Below are positions 23,955 to 31,576 of a stretch of 48,376 nt of DNA, in pieces; position 1 is the first letter of the stretch; the number at the start of each line of letters is the position of its first letter. Source of the stretch: Lachnospira sp. UBA4346 (lineage in GTDB: Bacteria; Bacillota; Clostridia; Lachnospirales; Lachnospiraceae). The position numbers and the translations under genes were made by a program. The notes under the pieces are model-generated. The model did no database searches, had not been told where the DNA came from, and worked only from the letters and a program-made list of their open reading frames with translations. The DNA lies in NCBI GenBank assembly GCA_002394205.1, contig DGTC01000011.1, forward strand, positions 1 through 48,376. The letters are read 5' to 3'.

Positions 23955-26453
23955 CTATTGCACTACATTTTCCCAAAAATTTGATAAAATTTCTGATAAT
24001 TGATGAATTCGGACCGGATAGACCTGCTCCCATTCTCTTGGAAACAGTCCTGTATATTCCTTTGTTAAAAAACGGTCATCCAACAATTCAATAATACCAA
24101 TATCTTTATCTGTTCGGATCACTCTCCCTGCCGCCTGCAAAACCTTGTTCATTCCCGGATAAATGTATGCATATGCGTAGCCGTCTTTCCCATTTTCATC
24201 AAAATACCTTCTCAGTAGTTCCCGTTCCGTACATACCATCGGCAATCCTGTTCCAACAATAATTACACCAATCAGGCTCTCTTCCGTCAAATCAATTCCT
24301 TCTGAAAATATACCTCCCGAAATACAAAAGCCCAGCGTCGTTTCTATATCAGACTCCTGTTCGAATTTCTGCAAGTATGCCTCTTTGTCTAATTCCGTCA
24401 TTTGCTGTGACTGTGCAACAATCTGAATTGACGGCTTATCCAAAAAACACAACTGTTGTTCGGCATGTTCTTCATCTAAAAATTCACAAACCGACACATC
24501 ATCCTGATATTCCTTTAGAAATTGTTTCTGAACCTGTTCCATAAATGCATACGACGGAAAAAATACCATATATTTTCCCGGATGCGTGGTAACTGTCTGA
24601 TACAGATACTTACTTATCTTCATGTACTCTTGAATCGAACGGCGACGATATCTGCTGCTTACGTCTGTACCAACCACAATTCTGCGTTTATTTGTATCAA
24701 AGACCGATTCTGCATAAACAGCAAAATCATTTTTATCGCCTGACAGCATTTCCTTGTAATAATTGACAGGAAGCAGTGTTGCAGAAAAAAATACCGTACT
24801 TCTTGCCTGCGACAATCTTAATTTCAATTGATTCGAAGGGTCTACGCAATACAACCATAAATAAAAATTTCCATCGTCATCATAATCCGTATATGCCAGA
24901 TATTTTTCATCCATGCAGTCATACATATTCAGAAAATGGTGAATTCGAAAGAAAAATTCCATTAAGAAATCCATTTCTTCAAAGCTCTTATACTTCTCAA
25001 AAAATCGCAGAAAATATGTATGACACCTGTCTAACGATGCCGGAAATGTTCCTAACGCATGCTGCACCAGATACGTATCGCACATCCGTTTCATTTCCAG
25101 CAAATCCTTGTTGCAGCGTTCCAGACTTCCTGCAAGCCGTCGGTCTGCATCTTTTACAAGCCGTTTTGCCATCAGAAAATCTTCTTTTTTTAGTACCGCA
25201 CTATACATTCCTCTGGCTCGTTCAACCAAATTATGTGCTTCATCAACCAAAAATGCAAAATCCGCACTGCCGCCTTCTCCAAAGAACCGCTTCAAACATG
25301 CATTTGGATCAAACACATAATTATAATCACAAATAATTCCATCACACCAATAAGTCGCATCTAACGACAGTTCATATGGACAGACTGTATATTTTTTAGA
25401 ATATTTTAATATTGTTTCTGCCTGAATTGCCTGCGTATGTGTCACCATATCATATACCGCATCATTTACCCGATCAAAATGCCCTTTGGCATATGGACAG
25501 CTAACCGGATTGCACTCTCTTTTGGTCAAGTGACAGATCTTATCCTTTGCCGTTAATGTTACTGTTCGAAAATGCAGTCCCTGATTTCTTAGTACTGCAT
25601 AGGCATTCTGTGCGACTGTTCTTGTAATCGTCTTCGATGTCAAATAAAATATTTTATCAATATATTCCTGTCCCATTGCCTGAACTGCCGGAAATACGGT
25701 TGATAATGTCTTCCCCACTCCTGTCGGTGCCTGAATAAACAACCGCTTCGTTCGGGTAATCGCCCGATACACCTGTACAACCAGATTCTTTTGTCCTTTT
25801 CTGTATGCGTAAGGAAATTGCAAATCATGAATGGAATCCTGTCGCAGTTTCTTTTCCGTAAATACATAATCCGTCCAACGAATAAATTTTGCCAGCATAT
25901 CATCAAACCACCGTATAATTTCTTCGTTTGTATATTTTTTCACAAATGTTTTAATTTTCTCTGTCTCCGGATTACAATAGGTCATTTGCACCGATATTGC
26001 AGATAAATTCTTCTGAACCGTATAAATATACGCATAGCACATCGCCTGTGCTTCATGCACTGCAACTGCTTCTTCTAATCTATCCACATTTATCTGAACT
26101 GTCTTAATCTCATCAATGATGACTTCTCCGACCGGAACACGATTTCCTTCTTCGTCCTCCTGCAAGTCGCAAATCACACCGTCTGCCCTGCCCTCTATCT
26201 GAATCTCGTAATCTTCTATTTCTATCGGTATACGTTCTTCACATTGCACCGGAATCACCATTTTCATCGGTACTTCTGCATGATACTTCGTTCCCATACT
26301 CTTTTGAATTTTTTTGTGCATACGTGTGCCTTCCTGCATCAATTTCACATCCCGGACACCCGTATTCCGATTGTCAATATCGCCACTGTTACAGATAAAT
26401 TCTACCAGATTTCGAACGGATATTTTAATTGTATTCCCTTTGATTGTATACAT
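23955..26453 (-). CDS. RecB-type nuclease fused to an XPD/DinG-like helicase
   Basis: An 832-residue predicted DNA helicase with an added nuclease. Residues 1-145 look like a PD-(D/E)XK domain: H46, GRADGVI with D91, IIDEIKT with E115 and K117, then a QAMCYAYIY helix, as in RecB/Cas4. The helicase follows: Walker A QAPTGVGKT (241-249), an Fe-S cluster by cysteines C307, C314, C319 and C358, the DEAH box LVDEAHNLVERARG (404-407) and the C-terminal arginine-finger region QAAGRVIRTDKD. Such 5'-3' helicases act in repair. The 88-bp gap from the upstream nuclease-like gene suggests joint expression. Confidence 0.85.
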   Translation of the reverse strand: MYTIKGNTIKISVRNLVEFICNSGDIDNRNTGVRDVKLMQEGTRMHKKIQKSMGTKYHAEVPMKMVIPVQCEERIPIEIEDYEIQIEGRADGVICDLQEDEEGNRVPVGEVIIDEIKTVQINVDRLEEAVAVHEAQAMCYAYIYTVQKNLSAISVQMTYCNPETEKIKTFVKKYTNEEIIRWFDDMLAKFIRWTDYVFTEKKLRQDSIHDLQFPYAYRKGQKNLVVQVYRAITRTKRLFIQAPTGVGKTLSTVFPAVQAMGQEYIDKIFYLTSKTITRTVAQNAYAVLRNQGLHFRTVTLTAKDKICHLTKRECNPVSCPYAKGHFDRVNDAVYDMVTHTQAIQAETILKYSKKYTVCPYELSLDATYWCDGIICDYNYVFDPNACLKRFFGEGGSADFAFLVDEAHNLVERARGMYSAVLKKEDFLMAKRLVKDADRRLAGSLERCNKDLLEMKRMCDTYLVQHALGTFPASLDRCHTYFLRFFEKYKSFEEMDFLMEFFFRIHHFLNMYDCMDEKYLAYTDYDDDGNFYLWLYCVDPSNQLKLRLSQARSTVFFSATLLPVNYYKEMLSGDKNDFAVYAESVFDTNKRRIVVGTDVSSRYRRRSIQEYMKISKYLYQTVTTHPGKYMVFFPSYAFMEQVQKQFLKEYQDDVSVCEFLDEEHAEQQLCFLDKPSIQIVAQSQQMTELDKEAYLQKFEQESDIETTLGFCISGGIFSEGIDLTEESLIGVIIVGTGLPMVCTERELLRRYFDENGKDGYAYAYIYPGMNKVLQAAGRVIRTDKDIGIIELLDDRFLTKEYTGLFPREWEQVYPVRIHQLSEILSNFWENVVQ

Positions 26454-26541
26454 TGATATAATTTTCCTCGTCTATTTAAAATGAATATATGAATCACTGT
26501 CAGAACCGCAGTTTCTTAAATCTGCCGGCATATCTTGATTT

Positions 26542-27381
26542 TCATTTTGCATCTGCTATGCCGTATATATACATATTTCCCTGTTTTCCTATACGTTCTA
26601 TTAATCCGAATTCATACAGAATGTTGACTGTAATTCTTGCTGTATCGATAGGAATATGACACGCTTTTGCAAATGTCTTCGTTGTAAAGGTGTCTAGTTC
26701 ATACGGAATAAACTGCATATAATCCTCTATCCGTTCCAACACCGTAATCTCTCGAATTCCTATTGGGATTCTATCATATTTCATTGATTTGCCCCTGGCT
26801 GTATTCTTGCGCACTGACATCATGCGATATTCTTCTGCATCCATTTGCACCATACAAATATGTAAGTTGGGATGTTTGAGAAACGGTTTGATTCGATACA
26901 ACTCTGCAAAGGTATCGTACACTGACATATGCTTCGGAGAATTTTTTCTCTGTATGACAGTTTGGCTTATGTCATCAAAAATAGAAATCTCTTTCCGTAC
27001 CAATATCGGATAGACAATCGTTACCGGATATATTTCCAGAAAATATGCCAGCTTATCCGTCAGTCGTTCAAACTTTTGTGTCTGAATCTCTACCACCCCA
27101 TCCTGTGTATAAATATCTGCAAAATGCCCTTCTAATGCAACTTCATGATAATTATCATTCGGTTCTATAAAATATTTTAAAATACTATGGATTGACTTTT
27201 CTGATAGTGTACCGATTCCCTGCTTGCTACGCTGCATCCCAAATACTTTTTCTATGGCATCTTGCAGCCGCTGTTCTTCGATATAGTGTTGTGTAGATTT
27301 ATATTGTAAGATATTTTCTATATAATCTGCCTGTACAAGATTGGTCTTTGTCTGATCTAATGCGCGTATTTTCTTTCTCAT
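26542..27381 (-). CDS. Uncharacterised protein with nuclease-like core and winged helix
   Basis: I do not recognise a named family. The 279-residue protein has an N-terminal basic region. Next comes a segment GHFADIYTQDGVVEIQTQKF (86-105) whose D89...E98-x-Q100 pattern resembles a PD-(D/E)XK core with Lys replaced by Gln. A beta strand TIVYPILVR follows, and a C-terminal winged-helix-like segment FTTKTFAKACHIPIDTARI is probably DNA-binding. It has AAAGGA nine bases before the ATG. Genomic position beside a nuclease-helicase suggests DNA repair or restriction-like work; this is inference only. Confidence 0.6.
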   Translation of the reverse strand: MRKKIRALDQTKTNLVQADYIENILQYKSTQHYIEEQRLQDAIEKVFGMQRSKQGIGTLSEKSIHSILKYFIEPNDNYHEVALEGHFADIYTQDGVVEIQTQKFERLTDKLAYFLEIYPVTIVYPILVRKEISIFDDISQTVIQRKNSPKHMSVYDTFAELYRIKPFLKHPNLHICMVQMDAEEYRMMSVRKNTARGKSMKYDRIPIGIREITVLERIEDYMQFIPYELDTFTTKTFAKACHIPIDTARITVNILYEFGLIERIGKQGNMYIYGIADAK

Positions 27382-27544
27382 GGATACGATTCCTTTTCAT
27401 TCAGCTTATCATTTATTATACAAAACTGATGTTCACTTATTATGATGTGTATATCGTATCATTTTGCGGGGAATTCTTCAAGTTTCGGTTTGTGGAGGAA
27501 CTCTGCCTGACAGATAGATGGGAAATAATGGCGTACGTACGCCT

Positions 27545-27629
27545 ATCGAAAAAGATAAATTTATTTTGAAAACGCAAACTCGCCTGCGGCTCAAACAGTG
27601 CGCTTTTCAAAATAAATTATTTTTCCGAT
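27545..27629. repeat. Long imperfect palindrome with a shared 24-bp centre
   Basis: Arms of about 16 bp (TTTATTTTGAAAA-GC / GC-TTTTCAAAATAAA), with outer ATCG-AAAAA/TTTTT-CCGAT, enclose CTCGCCTGCGGCTC. The 24 bp at 27574-27597 are identical to 48353-48376. Confidence 0.7.
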
Positions 27630-27737
27630 ATGCTGGTTTTCATTCAGGCAGGGTATTCTCCAATGTGTATCTACTTTCGGCATCGCCAAAAACCTACGGG
27701 TGTGGGTATGGGGGCTGACGGGTGGTTTTGATTCATT

Positions 27738-27768
27738 GCATATGAAGCATATCTGACAAGGAGGATAT
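27738..27768 (-). repeat. 31-bp dispersed repeat, copy 1
   Basis: Read on the minus strand it matches 48288-48318 (plus strand) at 27 of 31 positions, around TCCTTGTCAGAT and TGCTTC. Confidence 0.6.
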
Positions 27769-27854
27769 ACATAATCAAAGATACCCTTCTGATATTCGTC
27801 CTATATAACCTAAAAATGCCTTTTGACAAATCTGTGTATATCTTCAGCAGCACG

Positions 27855-27884
27855 CAAAAACAGGATGCCATTTCTGACACCCTG
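27855..27884 (-). terminator. Rho-independent terminator downstream of amt
   Basis: On the minus strand CAGGGTGTCA, loop GAAA, TGGCATCCTG forms a 10-bp stem (two G-U pairs) with a GNRA tetraloop and TTTTT. It lies 135 bp past the amt stop. Confidence 0.85.
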
Positions 27885-28018
27885 CTTCCTATTCTTACTC
27901 ATACCTTCGTATGATATGAAATTTTTCCGGTACGAATAAGAATGTTCGTACCTACTTGCAGATGGGATTCTGCTTCGATACTATTTTCTATAATTTATTG
28001 GAGTTTTATAGAAACAAT

Positions 28019-29764
28019 TTAATCGTCTGCTCCCTGTAAGGCTGCAAATCCTGTCTCACCGGTACGTACCTTGATAACATCTTCCACATCATAAACGAAT
28101 ATCTTACCATCTCCGATATGACCTGTATACAACGCTTTTCTAGCTGCCTGAATTACATCCGCTACCGGCACTTTTGAAATAACCATTTCGACCTGACATT
28201 TTGGAAGAAGCTGCATATCGACTTCTACACCTCGATAATATTCCGGTGCACCTTTCTGTGTACCACATCCAAGTACCTGTGTAACCGTCATACCTGTAAC
28301 GCCGACTTCGTTCATCGCTCTCTTGAGCTTCTCGAACTTGTTCTGCTTCATAAGAATCTCAACCTTTGTAATCTTATTCTCATCCGGAATCTCTGAACTC
28401 TTTACAACGGCTGGAATTGCTGCATCCATACTCTCTGAACCGAATACTTCGATGTCATCACCTGTATCCATTGTCAAATCATTTGCAGAAAATTCAAATC
28501 CTGCATAAGCACTGGCAAGACCATGTTCTGCATAATCAAGACCTTTGATTTCAATTTCTGCCGGAACACGAAGTCCGATTGTATGCTTTAACACAAGGAA
28601 TGTAATTGTCATTGTTACGGCTACCCATGCAATGACACTGATTACGCCAAGACACTGGATTCCTAATAATTTGAATCCACCACCATAGAACAGACCGGCA
28701 TCAACGCCATTCTGACCTGTTGAGAATAAACCGACACAAATTGTTCCTAATAATCCATTTGCAAAATGAACGCCTACGGCACCAACTGGATCGTCAATCT
28801 TACATACTTTATCAATAAATTCAATCACAAGTACAACTGCAAGACCTGCAATCACACCTTCAATCGCTGCACCATACATATCGATACAGTCTGTACTTGC
28901 CGTTACCATTACAAGACCTGCAAGTGTACCATTTAATGACATAGATACATCCGGCTTCTTATAACGAATCCATGTAAATAACATGGTTGTGATTGTTGCG
29001 ACTGCTGCTGCAAGGTTTGTTGTTGAAAATACCATACCTGTGAGACTGCCCATAAATAAATCAGAGCCATCTGCTGCTGTGGTTGCACCTTCCATGGCTA
29101 CTGTTGAACCACCGTTGAAACCAAACCAGCAGAACCACAGAATAAATACACCAAGTGCTGCCATTGTCAGGTTATGTCCTAAGATAGCTCTAGGCTTGCC
29201 ATCTTTATCATACTTACCAATTCGAGGTCCTAAGATTTTGGCACCAATGAGTGCGGCACATCCGCCAACCATATGAACGGCACAAGAACCGGCAAAATCG
29301 TGGAAGCCTAATTCTGCTAACCAGCCGCCGCCCCAGATCCAGTGACCAGATACCGGATAGACAACCAGTGAAATGATTGCACTATAGATACAATATGCTT
29401 TGAAATCTGTACGTTCTGCCATTGCACCAGATACGATTGTTGCTGCTGTTGCACAGAATACTGTCTGGAATATGAAATAGGCATAGAATGGAACACCATC
29501 CGGAAGAATTGCTGAATAATCTCCTCTTGAGAAGAAATCAAATCCACCAAAGATTGAATTTGCCGAACCAAACATAATTCCAAATCCAACCAACCAGAAA
29601 ATTGGTGTACCAATACTAAAATCCATTAAGTTCTTCATTATAATGTTACCGGCATTTTTCGCTCTTGTCAGTCCTGATTCTAAGATGCAAAATCCCGCCT
29701 GCATAAAGAATACGAGTGCGGCACCGACAAGTACCCAAGTTGTATTAATTGCTGAAAATTCCAT
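28019..29764 (-). CDS. amt: Ammonium channel fused to a PII regulatory domain
   Basis: A two-part protein of about 581 residues. The first ~410 form an Amt/MEP channel with eleven membrane segments and both pore histidines (FAGSCAVHMVGG and VGAVGVHFANGLLG). After a Glu/Asp-rich linker, residues ~470-581 are a complete GlnB/GlnK domain: ITKVEILMKQNKFEKLKRAM at its start, a T-loop with APEYYRGVEV and GDGKIFVYDVEDVIKVRTGE. PII binding normally shuts the channel in trans; here the regulator is covalently attached. The frame extends to 29800, but the ATG at 29762-29764 has GGGAGG eight bases upstream. The leader carries a promoter and attenuator. Confidence 0.93.
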   Translation of the reverse strand: MEFSAINTTWVLVGAALVFFMQAGFCILESGLTRAKNAGNIIMKNLMDFSIGTPIFWLVGFGIMFGSANSIFGGFDFFSRGDYSAILPDGVPFYAYFIFQTVFCATAATIVSGAMAERTDFKAYCIYSAIISLVVYPVSGHWIWGGGWLAELGFHDFAGSCAVHMVGGCAALIGAKILGPRIGKYDKDGKPRAILGHNLTMAALGVFILWFCWFGFNGGSTVAMEGATTAADGSDLFMGSLTGMVFSTTNLAAAVATITTMLFTWIRYKKPDVSMSLNGTLAGLVMVTASTDCIDMYGAAIEGVIAGLAVVLVIEFIDKVCKIDDPVGAVGVHFANGLLGTICVGLFSTGQNGVDAGLFYGGGFKLLGIQCLGVISVIAWVAVTMTITFLVLKHTIGLRVPAEIEIKGLDYAEHGLASAYAGFEFSANDLTMDTGDDIEVFGSESMDAAIPAVVKSSEIPDENKITKVEILMKQNKFEKLKRAMNEVGVTGMTVTQVLGCGTQKGAPEYYRGVEVDMQLLPKCQVEMVISKVPVADVIQAARKALYTGHIGDGKIFVYDVEDVIKVRTGETGFAALQGADD

Positions 29765-29894
29765 AAACATTTCCTCCCTAATTTTCTTTATCGTGAACAA
29801 ACTTCATTTCGAAGATTTGTTGTTTTATCAGGGCGGATCCAAAACCTGATTCATCAAATACAACCACAAGCCTTGCGCTGTAACCTGTGTGACA

Positions 29895-29958
29895 GAAATT
29901 GTTTTCCCTTGCGAAGCCTTTAGGAACTGTTTAAGAGCTTCGCAAGAAAAACAATATT
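29895..29958. repeat. Long stem-loop in the amt leader
   Basis: Arms of about 17-18 bp (TTGTTTTTCTTGCGAAGC with GGCTTCGCAAGGGAAAACAA) form a stable stem between the leader terminator and the amt ribosome binding site. No U run follows. A 44-codon open frame (MKYCFSCEALKQFLK...) starts at its left arm but has only a distant GGGAG. Confidence 0.5.
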
Positions 29959-29989
29959 TCATATGCGCGCAGTTCTCCCACACACATAC

Positions 29990-30030
29990 AAAAAAGGCGC
30001 ACAACCAATAAATATCGGTTGCACGCCTTT
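29990..30030 (-). terminator. Leader terminator (attenuator) of amt
   Basis: On the minus strand AAAGGCGTGCAACCGAT pairs with ATTGGTTGTGCGCCTTT through 17 bp (a few G-U), loop ATTT, ending in six T. It lies about 25-60 nt downstream of the predicted amt transcription start and 226 bp before the start codon. Confidence 0.85.
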
Positions 30031-30053
30031 GTGCCTTGTCATATTCAACTATG
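30021..30053 (-). promoter_or_regulatory. Candidate ANTAR-type tandem hexaloop hairpins
   Basis: Hairpin 2 is GCAC, hexaloop AAAGGC, GTGC (30021-30034) with A at loop position 1 and G at position 4. Its loop and 3' arm are also the terminator's 5' arm, so the two folds exclude each other. Hairpin 1 is CATA, loop GTTGAA, TATG (30040-30053); it has G4 but G instead of A at position 1 and starts almost at the predicted transcript end. Confidence 0.55.
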
Positions 30054-30059
30054 TTCTGT

Positions 30060-30087
30060 ATTATACCCGATTGTATCATTAAGTCAA
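30060..30087 (-). promoter_or_regulatory. Promoter of amt
   Basis: -35 TTGACT (30082-30087), 16-bp spacer, perfect -10 TATAAT (30060-30065). It lies upstream of the leader terminator, which is why that terminator belongs to amt rather than to hemW. Confidence 0.8.
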
Positions 30088-30370
30088 CCACTATTTTTAC
30101 TTTCCTTCGAAAATAATTTTTTTGCAGAAGTTTTTGATGTTTTTGAGTACATTTTCTTTATATAATTAATCTCTATGCATTTTTATCCGTTCGTAACATA
30201 TAACTACATATTTTCATGAAATTGTATTTATCGAATTCAATAATCAAAAACACTTCATAAAATATGACTTTTGACATCTGATTCTTTAGAGAAATCAAAC
30301 AAATTTTCTTCATATATTTTCATTTGCCGATACAATTTCTTTTCATACGAACTTAAACCATTTTTTTCAT

Positions 30371-31576
30371 TTAAGTCAACAGAAAATCCGCCATAATGAC
30401 ATTGCTCACTTCAATGCCATGCGGTGCTAAATATACTGCATCTCCATCTATGATTAGCAAGCCATTTTTCTGATATTTGTCAAGCACCGTTCCATAGACT
30501 TCCTGCATAGATACCTGAAACTTCTTTTCAAATGCACGTTGTGACACACCTTCTATCTTACGCAGTCCAAGAAACATAAACTCTTCCATCTGTTCTTCTT
30601 TGGACAACACACGCCATTCTGCATAGCGTTCGCTCTGAGTCTTTGTATCCTTTACGGTATTACAAACTGCCTCTAAAATTGTTTCCGTCGGTGTGTACAA
30701 TTGAATATACTGCTCTATATCTGACAGATTTGTATAACGGCACTCCTCAAACAAAGAAGCTGCGCCAACTCCGAAGCCCAGATAATCTGTCCGTTCCCAA
30801 TAGGACAGATTGTGACGGCACACGAAGCCCGGCTTCGCATAATTGGAAATTTCATATTGCTGATATCCGGCTTCCTGTAACGCCTGCTTTGTATATGCAT
30901 ACATTTCCCGCTCTGCATCTTCATCCGGCAATGGCGGAAATTCTTCTAAATGTTCTTCTAAATAGGTTCCTTCTTCAATAATCAGACTATACGAAGAAAT
31001 ATGCTGCACATCGCATGCAAGCACTTTTTGTACTGTATTTTTGTACGATATAACCGTCTGCCCCGGAATCGCCGACATCAAATCTACATTGATATTTGTA
31101 AATCCTGCCGCTTTTACAATCCGCAGACTTTCTTCAAATTCTTCAAACGTGTGGATTCTTCCTAACATCTGAAGTTCGGTATTATTTGCCGACTGCAAGC
31201 CGAAGCTAATCCGATTCACACCACTATCAAAATAGACCTGTGCTTTATGTTCATCAATCGTCCCCGGATTACATTCTACGGTAATTTCTGCATCTTCTGA
31301 TACCCGAAATAATTGTCTGATTTTTAACAATATTTTTGCAATCCACTCCGCTTCTAATACAGAAGGTGTTCCCCCTCCAAAAAAGATTGAGAACACCTGA
31401 TATTTCTGTAATATTTCTGCCTGTTCTTCTGCAACCTGCTGCATTTCACCAAGCATTGCTTCTACATACTTTTCCTGAACTGCCCGTGTACACGGAGCGG
31501 ACAGAAAATCGCAATAGATGCATTTACGCACGCAGAATGGAATATGCACATAAATTCCTAACTGCTTATTCTTCAT
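30371..31576 (-). CDS. hemW: Radical SAM protein HemW
   Basis: A 401-residue coproporphyrinogen-III-oxidase-like radical SAM protein. The N-terminal cluster motif is CVRKCIYCDF (C15, C19, C22), followed by the SAM segment FFGGGTPSVLE and VNRISFGLQSANNTELQMLGR. The motif lacks the extra C-terminal cysteine (CNLC-type) of true HemN, which fits HemW, a heme-binding or heme-trafficking protein. The start ATG lies inside the end of lepA (11-bp overlap), so the two are translationally coupled; lepA-hemW adjacency is common in Firmicutes. Confidence 0.92.
   Translation of the reverse strand: MKNKQLGIYVHIPFCVRKCIYCDFLSAPCTRAVQEKYVEAMLGEMQQVAEEQAEILQKYQVFSIFFGGGTPSVLEAEWIAKILLKIRQLFRVSEDAEITVECNPGTIDEHKAQVYFDSGVNRISFGLQSANNTELQMLGRIHTFEEFEESLRIVKAAGFTNINVDLMSAIPGQTVISYKNTVQKVLACDVQHISSYSLIIEEGTYLEEHLEEFPPLPDEDAEREMYAYTKQALQEAGYQQYEISNYAKPGFVCRHNLSYWERTDYLGFGVGAASLFEECRYTNLSDIEQYIQLYTPTETILEAVCNTVKDTKTQSERYAEWRVLSKEEQMEEFMFLGLRKIEGVSQRAFEKKFQVSMQEVYGTVLDKYQKNGLLIIDGDAVYLAPHGIEVSNVIMADFLLT

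Larger units (their letters stand above)
27382..28018. other. 637-bp gene-free region with hairpin repeats
   Basis: It lies between the 5' end of the winged-helix gene and the 3' end of amt. From the low end it holds: an 85-nt imperfect palindrome (27545-27629), a G-rich stretch, a 31-nt sequence shared with 48288-48318, a copy of the CTTTTGACA motif (about 27811-27834), the amt terminator (27855-27884), a GGTACGAA/TTCGTACC palindrome (27929-27952) and a TTTCTATAA/TTATAGAAA stem (about 27986-28014). Short open frames of 66-73 codons on either strand have no convincing ribosome binding site. Confidence 0.7.

Noticed and set aside
27348..27718. Short plus-strand frames (66-73 codons) near the winged-helix gene
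   Set aside because: They read through the promoter region and the long palindrome; no ribosome binding site or family resemblance.
27671..27880. 69-codon minus-strand frame downstream of amt
   Set aside because: It overlaps the amt terminator and the 31-bp repeat; composition and lack of a ribosome binding site do not support coding.
29828..30091. 87-codon minus-strand frame between hemW and amt
   Set aside because: It runs through the amt promoter, attenuator hairpins and stem-loop, and has no ribosome binding site at its start.
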